From TMED14 sp041158165 (GTDB taxonomy: Bacteria; Bacteroidota; Bacteroidia; Flavobacteriales; Schleiferiaceae): a stretch of DNA of 64,000 nucleotides. Under the pieces are notes generated by a model, which was given only the letters and a program-made list of their open reading frames with translations, did no database searches and was not told the origin of the DNA. Below, in pieces: positions 24,714-35,500 of this stretch. Within the stretch, counting starts at the first letter, position 1, and each line of letters opens with the position of its first letter. The stretch lies in contig JBEBBW010000005.1 of assembly GCA_041158165.1 (NCBI GenBank), forward strand, positions 1 to 64,000. Direction: 5' to 3'. A program made the translations under genes and the position numbers.

Positions 24714-26498
24714 TTAGTGCGTCACCACTACGTTGGCACGAAGCTCTCCTTGGGCACCTGAGGCAGCCACTACGTAGGCTCCGCTGGCGAGTCCGCTCAC
24801 GTCAAGCACAAGCTGACCGTCTACCACCATCGCGTTAGCAGCGTGGAGCACCAGTGCGCCGTGTACGTCGTACACCGAAACACCGGCCGTCGGCACAAAG
24901 CCATTTAGCTTAAGGTAGACCATGTGCTGGGCAGGATTCGGGTAGACCTTAGCGTCGACCACCACTTCCTCAGGCACACCTGACGTGTTCTCTTCCATGA
25001 TCAACTGAATCGTCGGAATCACGTTGCCGCTGAATCCGCGCACAAACCAGTTGTTGTCAGAACGCACCAGTTCGCGCGGCTGCTCTCCGGCCGTCACGTC
25101 GTTGAGCTGGTAGGCCACCGCCGTAGAGTGGTTGAGGTACAGATCCGCATCAGAGGTGTTGACACAGATGATGTAGCGCTGGTTCGTGTCCAATTCAATG
25201 GGATCGGTGAACAGGTGGGTCACCATCGAATCCTGTGCGTTGGTAGTGTAGGTGTAGGTTTCCAAGGCAACCGGAGACGTGTTGGTCACCGCACAGTTGG
25301 GATCGTTAAGGTCGGTAAATGAGTCAAACCACTCGTCTACCGAAATGTCCACGGTGCGACCGATCAACGTATCGGTGTTGGACCAGCCCGCGAAACGGAT
25401 ACCCTTCAAGAGCATGCGGTCCGCATTCGGGTGGCGGAAGTGGATGCACGATCCCCACGACGAAGTGAAGCTCGACGACTTGAATGAGTTGTTGTCCAAT
25501 GGCTCGAGCGTTGCTCCATCTACTCGGGCGTAGCTGAACAAGCTATCGTTTATGACCGAAGCAAAATCAATGTTGTTGTCGAGTGGGAACGACTCGTTCG
25601 GAACCGTTACGTTGTAGTTCACCTCGTAGGCTCCAAGCGGGTAGCCGTTGAGCTGGAAGGGCGGGAAGCTGATGTAGCTCGAGTCGCCCGAGTTCAGCGG
25701 GAACGACGAGGTAGACATCGTGTAGATGGTTGTACCGCCGCGCTTCACTGTTACGCTCGCAATGGCGTTGGCTTGGTTGGCCGAGCCGTCGTTGCGCGTC
25801 CAGAATCCAAGGTTCATCTTGAAGTCGCTAGAGTCTTGAGCAATCATGGTTGGCACTGCAAGGGCCGGAGGGTACATTGCCTCGGCAGGTGAAATGCTCA
25901 TGTCGTTCGGGAAGGCGCCAATCTTGTTGCCCAAGAAGGCCACCACTGTTTGGCCGCTTTCGATGGCCGTACGCAGCATATCGCCGTCAGGGCGCGCAAT
26001 CATCGCGAAGGGAATCGTCGCGAAGGCACCGTAGGCACCAGGGCCAGCATTCAATAAGGCGTTGTCGCGGTTGTACAGGATCACGGCACGGGCACCAGCG
26101 CGTTCGGCCAGGTATACCTTGAGGCCAAATTCGCAGGTTCCGCGGGCAATGAGTACAATTTTACCGGTAAGGCGGTTCTTCTGCCAGATCGACGTAGTGT
26201 CGAGGTTACAGCCCTCGTACTTGAGCGGAATGCCCGGGTAGGCATTGCCCGTGTTGGGGTCAGTACCCACCACCGTGTTGACACCGGCCGTACTGTCGTC
26301 CATTACGACTACCGTATCGAGCACGGCGTCAGCAGGATTAAGTAGGTCGGCTAGGCCCCATCCGGTGGCGTTTCCGTTGTTGGTGTGTGTCAAGCCCCCC
26401 TGAATCGAGCTCGGCGACATGATGTTCAGCACCACTTGGGCCTGCGCGGCGCCAGCGGTCAAAAGCATCCACCCCAAAATGTGTAGGATTTTCTTCAT
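24714..26498 (-). CDS. T9SS-exported protein with protease-associated (PA) domain
   Basis: 594 residues. Signal peptide KKILHILGWMLLTAGAAQAQ. Residues about 85-185 resemble a PA domain (LTGKIVLIARGTCEFGLKVY, AERAGARAVILYNRD, IPFAMIARPDGDML). A beta-sandwich-like central region follows. The last ~75 residues form a type A T9SS sorting domain (VVVDAKVYPNPAQHMVYLKL, GVSVYDVHGALVL, LDVSGLASGAYVV), so the protein is likely exported to the surface and trimmed. No peptidase catalytic motif was recognised, so the molecular role is unknown. Confidence 0.85.
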   Translation of the reverse strand: MKKILHILGWMLLTAGAAQAQVVLNIMSPSSIQGGLTHTNNGNATGWGLADLLNPADAVLDTVVVMDDSTAGVNTVVGTDPNTGNAYPGIPLKYEGCNLDTTSIWQKNRLTGKIVLIARGTCEFGLKVYLAERAGARAVILYNRDNALLNAGPGAYGAFATIPFAMIARPDGDMLRTAIESGQTVVAFLGNKIGAFPNDMSISPAEAMYPPALAVPTMIAQDSSDFKMNLGFWTRNDGSANQANAIASVTVKRGGTTIYTMSTSSFPLNSGDSSYISFPPFQLNGYPLGAYEVNYNVTVPNESFPLDNNIDFASVINDSLFSYARVDGATLEPLDNNSFKSSSFTSSWGSCIHFRHPNADRMLLKGIRFAGWSNTDTLIGRTVDISVDEWFDSFTDLNDPNCAVTNTSPVALETYTYTTNAQDSMVTHLFTDPIELDTNQRYIICVNTSDADLYLNHSTAVAYQLNDVTAGEQPRELVRSDNNWFVRGFSGNVIPTIQLIMEENTSGVPEEVVVDAKVYPNPAQHMVYLKLNGFVPTAGVSVYDVHGALVLHAANAMVVDGQLVLDVSGLASGAYVVAASGAQGELRANVVVTH

Positions 26499-26519
26499 CT
26501 TATGTGCGTTTAAAGTTTA

Positions 26520-26564
26520 GGTATGCGGAATTTAAAAAAAATTCCAATACCTTGAACTTCAAGG
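26520..26564. repeat. two adjacent inverted repeats in an AT-rich spacer
   Basis: GGTAT-gc-GGAATTT pairs with AAATTCC-a-ATACC around an A-run (26520-26551). Immediately after, CCTTGAA pairs with TTCAAGG (26550-26564). They lie between the HIT gene stop and the T9SS gene start, both on the minus strand. The spacer is strikingly AT-rich. Role unknown; terminator or operator. Confidence 0.5.
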
Positions 26565-26577
26565 CACAATAAAGAAT

Positions 26578-26985
26578 TTAAATGGATGCTACCTCGAGGG
26601 CGTCCCGAAGACGCTGCGCTAGCTCATTGAATTCCTCTACGTCGAGCTGCAGTTTCGGATTGGCAAAGTTTAAATCCGCTTCACTTCGCAGGGGCACAAC
26701 GTGCACGTGGGCGTGCGGAACCTCAAATCCGAGCACACTCAGCCCGACCCGAGTACAAGGTAGTGTCGCTTTTTGGGCCTCTGCAACGGCGCGCACAAGA
26801 TCAAATACAGCAACGTAATCTTCTTCGGGAAGATCAAAAATATTCTCAACCTCACGTTTAGGAACGACTAGCGTGTGGCCTTGGGTTAACGGGCGGATAT
26901 CCAAAAAGGCAAAGGCATGCTGCGTCTCAGCGACTTTGTAGCACGGAACTTCTCCGCAAATGATTCGGGTAAAAATACTAGCCAT
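26578..26985 (-). CDS. HIT family nucleotide hydrolase/transferase
   Basis: 135-residue histidine-triad protein of the Hint/PKCI type. Motifs: SIFTRIICGEVPCYKV, AFLDIRPLTQGHTLVVPK and the HxHxH-type triad in PHAHVHVVPL, whose central His is the nucleophile. Likely hydrolyses purine nucleoside phosphoramidates. It is 2 bp downstream of greA, an arrangement often seen in Bacteroidota. Confidence 0.93.
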   Translation of the reverse strand: MASIFTRIICGEVPCYKVAETQHAFAFLDIRPLTQGHTLVVPKREVENIFDLPEEDYVAVFDLVRAVAEAQKATLPCTRVGLSVLGFEVPHAHVHVVPLRSEADLNFANPKLQLDVEEFNELAQRLRDALEVASI

Positions 26986-26987
26986 TT

Positions 26988-27458
26988 TCAGCGTTCTATA
27001 GTTAGTACTTCTAGCTTCATAATTCCGCTCGGAACCTGGATTTCCGCAATTTCGCCCGCAGATTTCCCAAGCAATCCTTTTCCGATGGGCGAGCTTACTG
27101 AAATTTTTCCTGACTTTAAGTCTGCCTCTTGTTCGCTCACCAGGGTGTACTTCATCGTCGCACCGTTGGCCGGGTTGCGAACGGTAACCTTCGACAAGAT
27201 GAGCACCTTTGAGGTATCGAACTGTGATTCATCTACGATGCGCGCATTGGCCACCAACTCTTCCATCTTGGCAATCTTCATTTCAAGTAAGCCTTGAGCC
27301 TCCTTTGCGGCATCGTACTCGGCGTTTTCACTAAGGTCACCTTTGTCGCGCGCTTCGGCTATTTGCTCTGAAACGCGCGGACGCTCCACGCTGCGAAGGT
27401 GCTCAAGCTCTTCCTTCAACTTCTTAAAGCCCTCAGGGGTGTAGTACGAAACTGACAT
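26988..27458 (-). CDS. greA: transcription elongation factor GreA
   Basis: 156 residues. N-terminal coiled coil (YYTPEGFKKLKEELEHLRSV, SENAEYDAAKEAQG with the acidic tip) and C-terminal FKBP-like domain (VTVRNPANGATMKYTLVS, ISVSSPIGKGLLGKSAGE). It rescues backtracked RNA polymerase. ATG at 27458 fits the family start (MSVSYYTPEG); a TTG two codons upstream is less likely. Confidence 0.95.
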   Translation of the reverse strand: MSVSYYTPEGFKKLKEELEHLRSVERPRVSEQIAEARDKGDLSENAEYDAAKEAQGLLEMKIAKMEELVANARIVDESQFDTSKVLILSKVTVRNPANGATMKYTLVSEQEADLKSGKISVSSPIGKGLLGKSAGEIAEIQVPSGIMKLEVLTIER

Positions 27459-27477
27459 AATCAAACGGTGTTAAAAG

Positions 27478-27506
27478 CGAAGAAGACCTCCTACTGGAGG
27501 TCTCCT
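27478..27506 (-). terminator. terminator of the receptor / large protein / PorV-like cluster
   Basis: Hairpin GAGACCTCC / GGAGGTCTTC with an AGTA loop, located between the PorV/PorQ-like gene and greA; a weak T-rich tail follows on the minus strand. Confidence 0.65.
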
Positions 27507-27526
27507 TGCATGAAAACTTGTGCGAA

Positions 27527-28552
27527 TTAGAGAACAATTGCCGTGCCGACCGTATGCACGCCACCAAAAGAAGAATTGGTCATTCGGTACGCGTAGCTCA
27601 AGTCAAGCTTGCCGTCGCCAATGGGCACATTGAACGTGAAGCCTGCTGCAGGGCCACTGAAGGCCTCGTTGCGAAGCCCGTCAAAGCGGTTGTCGAACTG
27701 AGCCCAGCTGGCGCGAAGCGCGAAAAGCTCTTTGTAGGCGTACTCTGCACCCACCGTGAACTGGTCCTTCTTGAACGAGTTCGAGATGAAGTTGCCCGCA
27801 AACGTCAACTTGTGGCCGGCCATCAGGGTGAAGCCCTTGCTGGCGCCGATGGACAGCTGCGTGGGAAGCTCAAAATCCTCTGAACGGTTTTGGAAGCTGT
27901 TCGTGTACGCTCCGGTAGGCACGGGAAGAACGATGCTTAAACCGTCTCCTCGGTAGGAGAACGAAGGACCAATGTTCCGCATCGTAATACCGAAGGCAAA
28001 ATCCTTAATGTCCTTTGGCACGTACTGAACCCCGGCGTCAAAGCACACACCCGTCGCACTCAAGTTGTTGATTGTGGAATTGTACAGCTTGATATTGACA
28101 CCACCAAAAATGCTCTGGGTGAACTTCTTGGCATAAGCAATCCCAATGATCGTTGCCGAAGGACGGTAGGATCCAAGTCCACCATCTGGCTGATCTTCGG
28201 TCGTGACCTCAATGTCGCCGTAGTTCATGCTATTCATGTGAATACCGAGCACGCCGCCGTTCCCGGTCGGAGTGATGAGGCTTCCCGCGTTCAGTGTGAT
28301 GCCGCTGCCCACGAGCCACTGCGTGTTGGCAAAACCAGCCTGCAGGCCGTCAATGCGGGCAATGCCGGCGACGTTTCCGTAGAGGCCTTCAAAACCCTTG
28401 ATGTTGGCTGTGTTGCCTTCACCCCAGCCCGCCGTGCGCGCCCAAGGATTCACAAGGAGTTCTGAAGCGCCCGCAGAACCTGAACGGACCGGGTTCCCGG
28501 CAAACGCCGTAGCTGCTGAAAGCAGTGCGACTGCAACTAAAATCTTTTTCAT
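27527..28552 (-). CDS. PorV/PorQ-family outer-membrane barrel protein
   Basis: 341 residues with signal peptide KKILVAVALLSAATAFAG. The mature start (SGSAGASELLVNPWARTAGW) and the GLYGNVAGIARI motif match the PorV/PorQ group of beta-barrels associated with type IX secretion; the rest is regular outer-membrane beta strands to a terminal HTVGTAIVL. PorV itself delivers T9SS cargo to the sortase, so this paralogue may serve the large protein encoded 13 bp upstream; that is inference. Last gene of a three-gene operon. Confidence 0.75.
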   Translation of the reverse strand: MKKILVAVALLSAATAFAGNPVRSGSAGASELLVNPWARTAGWGEGNTANIKGFEGLYGNVAGIARIDGLQAGFANTQWLVGSGITLNAGSLITPTGNGGVLGIHMNSMNYGDIEVTTEDQPDGGLGSYRPSATIIGIAYAKKFTQSIFGGVNIKLYNSTINNLSATGVCFDAGVQYVPKDIKDFAFGITMRNIGPSFSYRGDGLSIVLPVPTGAYTNSFQNRSEDFELPTQLSIGASKGFTLMAGHKLTFAGNFISNSFKKDQFTVGAEYAYKELFALRASWAQFDNRFDGLRNEAFSGPAAGFTFNVPIGDGKLDLSYAYRMTNSSFGGVHTVGTAIVL

Positions 28553-28565
28553 AATCAAGTACGTC

Positions 28566-31500
28566 TTAGAATCCTGTTGGGTTGAACGGACGCATGGTGC
28601 CGAACCACTTCACAATGGTCTGGCCAATGCCCGGGGCATCAACGTGAATTAAGTACACTCCACTGGCGATAGGCACCTGGTAGTTGTTGGTCAAATCCCA
28701 ATAAATCCAGGTATCGCTGTTGTCCTTGCGCATCGTCCGCACCAACGAACCGTCCGTAGTGTAGATTGAAATCGTACAGCGCGGAGGCAAGTTGGTAATC
28801 TTCACACGGTTGTCGTTTTGCGACGTCTCGTACTGACTTAAGCTGTAGTAAGGGTTGGGAACAACGCGGACCGTCGACAAGGCGTTTTGTGCCGTAGCCG
28901 CATCTCCCGTAACCGTAGCCGCATTGGCTGTGCTAAAGAGGTACTTCGGATTTCCATTATTGGAATTATCGGTTACGTAGCGCTCGTAGGGACGTGCCAT
29001 GCGAATCTTTACACGAGCTACTGACGGAAGACCGTTGGGCGACGTGCGCGGTTCGTAGAGGTTTGCATCGTTGAAGCGTGGCTCCATCAGAGGAATGGAC
29101 ACCCACATGAGTGACTTAGTCACGCGGTTTCGGCTCAAGATGTTGCTCATGTTGCCGAAATCTGCGTACAGCGGGTTCTTCGTTTCGTCTGAACCTGCGT
29201 AATCCAGCGGAGTACGGGTCAAACCAGCCTGAAGGTAGGGTCCAAGGATGTAGAGGTTGTGCTGTCCACCGAAGCGGTAGCCGCCCGTTACGTTGTCGGC
29301 AAGCGGGGCGCGCTCGCGGCTCGTCGGGTTGAAGAGCATGTCGTTACCGCGGTCGCCAATCATCCAGCTGTTCTCGCCAAACGCAATGTTCAAACGGGTG
29401 CCGGTTTCAAGGTCGATGGCGTAACCTGGGAACCACGACCAACCCGTGGTTGTCGTGCTGCGCACGAGTTCACCGTTGACGAGATCCCAGCCGAGGTCAG
29501 AACGAAGGCGCCACTTGCGCGTTCCGCCCGCGTTAAGCGATGCGTCGTCGCCCATCTCAAATACTGGTACACGCGTCCACTTCGAGCGGTCGTCAGTGAA
29601 GACAATGTCGACACTGTGCAGCTCGGTTGGGCTCATGCGCGCCGTGAAGGCACTCATTGAGGAGTCCGCTGGGCCCATGCCCCAGATCGTGTTGCCCGCA
29701 GCGAATCCGCGACCTAAGAAGCTGGCGTAGGCGAACGGGCCCCAAGTGCCACCCAGAATCGTAGAAAAGCGCGCCTTGCTGTCGCCCGGGAAGTCCTTGT
29801 AGTAGGATCCAGGAGGCGTTGACACCTCGTTGTTGCCCGCGAGAAGCCAGTTCCGTGGGCCGTAATCTGCATTGTCTGCCACACCACTCAGCCACGGCTT
29901 AGTTGGGTCTTCGTAGACAATCTCTCCGCCAAGTATACCCTGATTGCGAAGGTTATCTACGTCGTTGCCCGGTGCCTCTTGATTTCGAATGTCGATGGAA
30001 ATACCGAGCTCCGGCACCAGTTGCTCGACCAGGAAGGAAATTGATCCTGCCGATGTGGCCACTACGTCTCCGTTCTCATCTTCGATACTCCAAGTTGCAT
30101 TGGCGTTCGTGCCGCTAAAAGTCATCGTGTAGTTGCCCGACTTCACGCGAAGCGGATCGACCACCTTGATGTTCACTGGACCATTGCCCGCCTGGTACAC
30201 GGTGTTGTCGAGGCGGAAGTTGGTAACAATTTGATCCTCTGACTCCTTGCTCAGCTCGAGCTTGGCTCCGCCATTGCCCATTCCTTCAATGCGGGTAATG
30301 ATGGGGGCATCGCCGTACTTGGCATTTTGAATCGTACCGTTGTTCTCGGCATTTACTTGGTGCGGGATACCCACGTACTTCTTCACGTTGTTGCGACCTG
30401 CCAAGTACGGACGGCGCTGTCCACCTGGTGTAAGAACTTGGTCGAACTTCTCAAATTCGTTGTAGGAGTATGCTACCACCGAGAAGTAGTACTCGCGGTG
30501 GTTGACCAAACGGCGGTCCGTTCCGGTGGCGAACGCGTCCTCGGTCACATGGAAGGACGTCTGAATACCGTTGTTGGCCGAGCGAAGCGTCATGTCTTGG
30601 GGAACCAAAAGCTCCAATTCAGGGTCTAACTCCCAGTTAATCAAACGACTCACGCCGTTTTTGATGTCGCACTGCGCAATCAAGCGTGCCTGACTCGGAT
30701 CGTAGCGGTCTGCCATCGATACGTTGGCGTTCTTAAGCTGGTAAATTTGGAAGCCTTCAAACTTGTAGGTGTTGTTCGGATCTTGAATCAACGGATCAAT
30801 TTCTTGGTAATCGAAGTTGTCGTTGTTCTGTCCTTCGCGGTACGAAAGCATGAGGACAACCGAGCGATCAAGCTCTTGGATTTCCATGTCGGGCGCGTCA
30901 GGACCGTTCAAAATTTGGAAGCAGTTGTCGAATAGGCTTTGGGCCTTGTCGTCGGCAATGATCACGCGCTCCACAGAGAAGAGGGGGCCTGGATCGTTGG
31001 TGTTGCGCGCCCATACTGCGCCCGTGGTAATGAAGTTCAATGCGCCGGGAGCGAGTGAGAACGGACCTGCGTTGTGCAGACCGCGCTTGTCTTGGCGGTT
31101 GTCGGGAGACTCAAACCAGTTTTGTGGGGCAAGCGGAGCCGTTACTCCTGTGGTGTCATAGGTGTTACCCGGGTAGGCAAAGAGCGTAGCTAAACCGGTA
31201 CCGTCCGCCGTAAAGCCGTCTCCGTTGCCAGTACAACCAGGCCCACAAGGCGTTTCCACAACCATAGGGTTGCCGTTCTTCCAGCGCGACTGCATGTAGT
31301 TGTAGAATTCAGATGCGTTGTTGGGGTTGCCCGAAAACGCTGAACCTGTGTTGTTGTAGTACATGAAGCCTGACATGATGATGCGCTCGTTCACGCCGGT
31401 AACCGGGTTTTCAGGAATACATACACCATTCTCGTCGCGAACTCCGTCGATGCAGCCGTCGCGGTCGTTGTCGCGGCCGTCGAAGTAGTCAGCAAAAGGA

Positions 31501-32552
31501 CCTTGGAAGAAGTCGAAACCAATCGCCGGAGGATTAACCCCGTAACCAATCGGACCTTCGTCGTCAATGTCGGCATTGTACACAAAGCCGAGTCCGCGCG
31601 GAATGTCTGAACCAATGATGTCGTCGAGGTAGTTACCCAAATCCGCGTCAAACCAGGTCGAGAAGTAGGTGTTCGTCAGGCGGAACGTCGACTTGTTAAT
31701 GATGCGGTAGTTGTTGAACGTCATGTTGTTGATCTCGTCGTTCGTCGCAAAAGCAAACGCTTGTGCGCGAATTTCAAAGCCCATGGCGCCAGCGTTGGTC
31801 TCCGTGTGGACGTTACCGCGGTCGTTGTACACCCACCAAATGGTTTGGTCTCCGTAGAGGATGTCGGTTTCTTTGAGTCGGCAATCGTAGGCACGGTCCA
31901 AGTCGTAGGCGGGGTAGTCTTCGTTGTAGTCGTAGCGTCCGTCGCCGTCAAGGTCGATGAACGGGGCCAGCGTGTAGGGAAGCTCACCTTCCACTCCGTG
32001 AGCTGGCCAGTTCTTGATAATGTCGGGGATGCTGCCCTCGTAACCGGGGTATTTGGCGGCCACGTCACAGTCAGGATCGTTTTTGCAAAGCAGCCATCCG
32101 CGGTGCATCTCCACTTGCTCGCGCGTGATGATCCAGTGGCGGTCGTACTTGTCACATACCTCTTTGGTCACCGACGCAAGTCCATCGGTCGAAAGCGGAC
32201 CCGGCCAAAAATCGTTACCGCGCGAACGGTAGGTCATGGCCGCCAGCTTGAGCTGGTTACCCTCGTCCAGACCGCCAAGCCACAGCGAGCCCGCAAACAT
32301 GGAGTGGCGGTTGCTTCCTTTGGGCACTTCGTAGCGGGCTACGTTGAGGTCCCACCACATGTCGCCGCCGCCGAGAATCGTTGCGCGAACGTTGTTGATA
32401 TTCAAGTCGGACTGAGCACGTGAGGGCTGGCAGAGTTCCTCTACCGTTTTGTTGGAACGGGTCGTCTTGCCCGAAGTCGTACCCACGTCTTCACGGGCCA
32501 TTGCCGTGAATCCGAGGACTGAAGCAGCGAAAAGAAAGAGATGCTTGTTCAT
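28566..32552 (-). CDS. very large secreted protein with T9SS/FlgD-like C-terminal domain
   Basis: 1328 residues. Signal peptide NKHLFLFAASVLGFTAMA. Contains Asp-rich, calcium-binding-like loops (FIDLDGDGRYDYNEDYPAYD, YFDGRDNDRDGCIDGV) and long stretches without recognised domains. The C-terminal ~100 residues resemble a T9SS or FlgD-like Ig fold (TVRVVPNPYYSLSQYE, RCTISIYTTDGSLVRTM, YQVPIASGVYLIHV). It sits between a TonB receptor (18-bp gap) and a PorV/PorQ-like barrel (13-bp gap). This trio recurs in Bacteroidota, but the function of the big protein is not known to me. ATG at 32552 gives the best signal peptide. Confidence 0.75.
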   Translation of the reverse strand: MNKHLFLFAASVLGFTAMAREDVGTTSGKTTRSNKTVEELCQPSRAQSDLNINNVRATILGGGDMWWDLNVARYEVPKGSNRHSMFAGSLWLGGLDEGNQLKLAAMTYRSRGNDFWPGPLSTDGLASVTKEVCDKYDRHWIITREQVEMHRGWLLCKNDPDCDVAAKYPGYEGSIPDIIKNWPAHGVEGELPYTLAPFIDLDGDGRYDYNEDYPAYDLDRAYDCRLKETDILYGDQTIWWVYNDRGNVHTETNAGAMGFEIRAQAFAFATNDEINNMTFNNYRIINKSTFRLTNTYFSTWFDADLGNYLDDIIGSDIPRGLGFVYNADIDDEGPIGYGVNPPAIGFDFFQGPFADYFDGRDNDRDGCIDGVRDENGVCIPENPVTGVNERIIMSGFMYYNNTGSAFSGNPNNASEFYNYMQSRWKNGNPMVVETPCGPGCTGNGDGFTADGTGLATLFAYPGNTYDTTGVTAPLAPQNWFESPDNRQDKRGLHNAGPFSLAPGALNFITTGAVWARNTNDPGPLFSVERVIIADDKAQSLFDNCFQILNGPDAPDMEIQELDRSVVLMLSYREGQNNDNFDYQEIDPLIQDPNNTYKFEGFQIYQLKNANVSMADRYDPSQARLIAQCDIKNGVSRLINWELDPELELLVPQDMTLRSANNGIQTSFHVTEDAFATGTDRRLVNHREYYFSVVAYSYNEFEKFDQVLTPGGQRRPYLAGRNNVKKYVGIPHQVNAENNGTIQNAKYGDAPIITRIEGMGNGGAKLELSKESEDQIVTNFRLDNTVYQAGNGPVNIKVVDPLRVKSGNYTMTFSGTNANATWSIEDENGDVVATSAGSISFLVEQLVPELGISIDIRNQEAPGNDVDNLRNQGILGGEIVYEDPTKPWLSGVADNADYGPRNWLLAGNNEVSTPPGSYYKDFPGDSKARFSTILGGTWGPFAYASFLGRGFAAGNTIWGMGPADSSMSAFTARMSPTELHSVDIVFTDDRSKWTRVPVFEMGDDASLNAGGTRKWRLRSDLGWDLVNGELVRSTTTTGWSWFPGYAIDLETGTRLNIAFGENSWMIGDRGNDMLFNPTSRERAPLADNVTGGYRFGGQHNLYILGPYLQAGLTRTPLDYAGSDETKNPLYADFGNMSNILSRNRVTKSLMWVSIPLMEPRFNDANLYEPRTSPNGLPSVARVKIRMARPYERYVTDNSNNGNPKYLFSTANAATVTGDAATAQNALSTVRVVPNPYYSLSQYETSQNDNRVKITNLPPRCTISIYTTDGSLVRTMRKDNSDTWIYWDLTNNYQVPIASGVYLIHVDAPGIGQTIVKWFGTMRPFNPTGF

Positions 32553-32570
32553 AACTAACATTATACGGTA

Positions 32571-35500
32571 TTACAGACCCAGACGAACGCCCAAGCGAAG
32601 CAGGCGGGGAGTCGAGAAGTTGGTGGGGTTAACCATGCGCATGGTGTACAAATCCGAGAACGCTTGAGCGTTGGCGGTAAAGGCAATTGCTTGCTGGCCT
32701 TGAGGCGAAGAAAGGTATCCGTCGTCGTCGGGCGAACCAGTGTACGGGTAAATGCCAAGCACGTTGGCGGCATTGAGCACGTTCAGCACTTGGAGGTACA
32801 CTTCAAAGTTGTTTTTGCCTTTGTTGTAGTACCAAACCTTGTTGGCCGTCATGTCCACGCGGAACTGCCATGGCAGGCGTGAACCGTTGAGCAGGCCAAC
32901 CACGGGGGTCGCAGACTCCGTAATCGAGTATGCGCGAACGCGGCGAGAATACGGAAAGCCTGAACCGGCCGTCGCCAGCATGTTGACACCGGCATTCTCA
33001 AACACCTTCACCTTGCCCCAAACCGGACCATTGTAGTCTACGCCTTGGCCGTAGCGGAAGTCGATGTTACCCGAAAGGTTGTGACGTTGGTCGTAGTCAA
33101 GCGGAACGATGTAGCGAATGTTCGGCAAACCCGTCCGCGCAAGCGAGAGACCTGATTCTGCACCCGAACCCGTGCCGTCGGCAAACGTCAACGAGTACTG
33201 CGCATTCATTTGCACATTACCCACACGGCGCAGGTCGTACTGGAAGCTAAAGCCCTTCGACGTGGTGAAGTCACGGTTGCCGTAGGTTACGTAGGTAGCA
33301 GGGTAGGCCTCTGTAACCGATACCGTTTGAATCAAATCGCGGTATTCACGGTAAAACGCGTTAATTTTCAACGCACTGCGGTCCGTCAACTTCTGGCGGA
33401 AGCCGATTTCGTATTCTGTCTGCTTCTGGGGAAGGAGTTCTGGGTTGTCCACTACCGAGGCATTACCGAACACCAAGTTTTGGTAGTCAAACGGATTGAA
33501 GCGCGACTGGGCTGCCGTCGGGCGCTGTACCAAAAGATCGTAGTGGGCAAAGAACTCGGCCACATCTGAGATCGGGAATTGGAACGAGATACGCGGACTC
33601 ACGGTTACCTGGGGGCGGTAGTCGCGGAACGACTTTTCGCTGAGTACAGGCGCGTTAGGATTGCTCGGGTCAGAGAACGCTTCTTCGAAGATCCAAGGCT
33701 TGGCCTGGCCACCTGAAGCGTTGGCAATCACCGTAGGGTTGGGCTGGGGAGAACCGTCGGCGTTGAACCAGTCAAATCCGTTTCGGTAGCCAATGATGCG
33801 CTTGGGGTTCTTGATGTCGTCTACGTACACCATGTAGTCGTCACCCATCGAGGTCGGAATATCGCTGCCCTCCAGGCCACCGCGAGCCTTCACGTCGGCC
33901 ACCGTGTGGGCAGGGAACAGCGAGAACGGATCACGCAAGACAGGCTGGTTGGCGTCGTAGCGGTCGACGCGAACACCCACGTTGAAGAACAGGTCTTCAA
34001 ACGTGAACTGGTCTTGGATGTAACCAGCCATGTAAATCGGCTGGAAGGCACGAACCGGGTAGGTGCGGTTGCCTGCTCCGTCTGTGGCGCGGAAGAAGTC
34101 CGCCAGCGTTGGGTTGCCCTCAAGTAGGTTGCCCGTGTAGTCGTAGCCGAAGTAGCTCACGTAAGATGAACCACCCGGGTTCACGAGTTCCTGTGCAGAG
34201 AACAGCGACAGTCCGCCGTAGCGCGCGAAATCGTCGGGAGAAATGTTATCGATGTCGAGCAAGCGCTGGTCTTTTCCGTCGGGATCCCATCCAAGTTTCT
34301 TGCGCAGGTTGCGGTCAAACGCGCGGGGCTTGGAGAGGTCGAGTGCGCGGTTGTAGAAAATGGTGTCCTGGAACACGCCGTCGCGGTACACAAGCAGCGG
34401 ATTCTCAAGGTCTAGCTCGCGCATGTGGTCGTTCTGAAGGTTGCGCATCAGCGTCCACAGGGCAGCTGAAGCGACTCCAAAGCTGCGGTCAAAGCGCTGC
34501 TCGTACTCCAAACCGGCGATGAGCGAGTGGCCCTTGATGTCGAAGTTGGTCGACGCCGTGATGCGGTACTGCTCGTTTTGGCTGTAGTTGTAGCCAGATT
34601 GTACGGCACCCACGTTGCCAAAGAGGCCGTAGGCATCGTAAGGGGCTTGACCGTTGAGAAGGCCTCCACCCTGCTGGATGTTCACTAAGTTGGCGACGTT
34701 GTTGGCGATCAACCCGCTGTTAACGAGGTTGTAGTAGGACTGCGTGTAGGCGCCCAAGATGGGGTTGTAGCTCGACGGAGTGAACGCAATACCGGTGTCA
34801 AGGTCGAGGAGTTTACGCCACGCCGTAATTCCAGTCTTGGCGTCTTGGCCATAGCCGTACAGTCCGATGCGGCCAGTTTCAAAGTTGCCCACGTGGCCGT
34901 AGCGGAAGATGTTGTCTCCGTGGTTCGGGTCAAAGTTCTTGAAGTTGTTGATCGTGTAGTCTGCCTGGATGGTGTAGAACGCGTTCTTGATCAAGCCTTT
35001 GTCGTCACCGTTGCCAAACTGTTGGGTAAAGCGCACGTAACCTGAAAGGTCGCGCTGGGTCGATGCGCCGTTGTTGTCGTAGTTGAGCAGCGAATGGAAG
35101 AAGCTTCCGTTGCGCCCGCTCGAGTAGAAGGCACGGCCACCCAAAACCAGGTTGGTTTTCTTGCTCGTCTTGATGTTGATGTTGCCGGTAGCGCGGAACA
35201 CCGTACTTGCTACGTTCAAGCGCGTAGGAACAATTTCAAAAGCATCGCGGGTAAGAAGTTCCGCGCGGCGAATCGTACCTAATCCCGTGGCCGTCGGCAT
35301 CAACGGATTGGCCTTGAGGTCGGCCAGTACGTCGTCTTTGACTTTGTAAACCGGCGTTGCGTAGGGACGACCTACACCCGTGTAACTATACTCCGTAGCA
35401 AGCAGGAAACCTACAATCGGCGCTGTCTTGTCTTTGTTGAACAAGAGCGGGCCGCCAAGGGTCAAACCGCCAAGGTGGTAGTTGTTTCTGTCGAAAAGCG

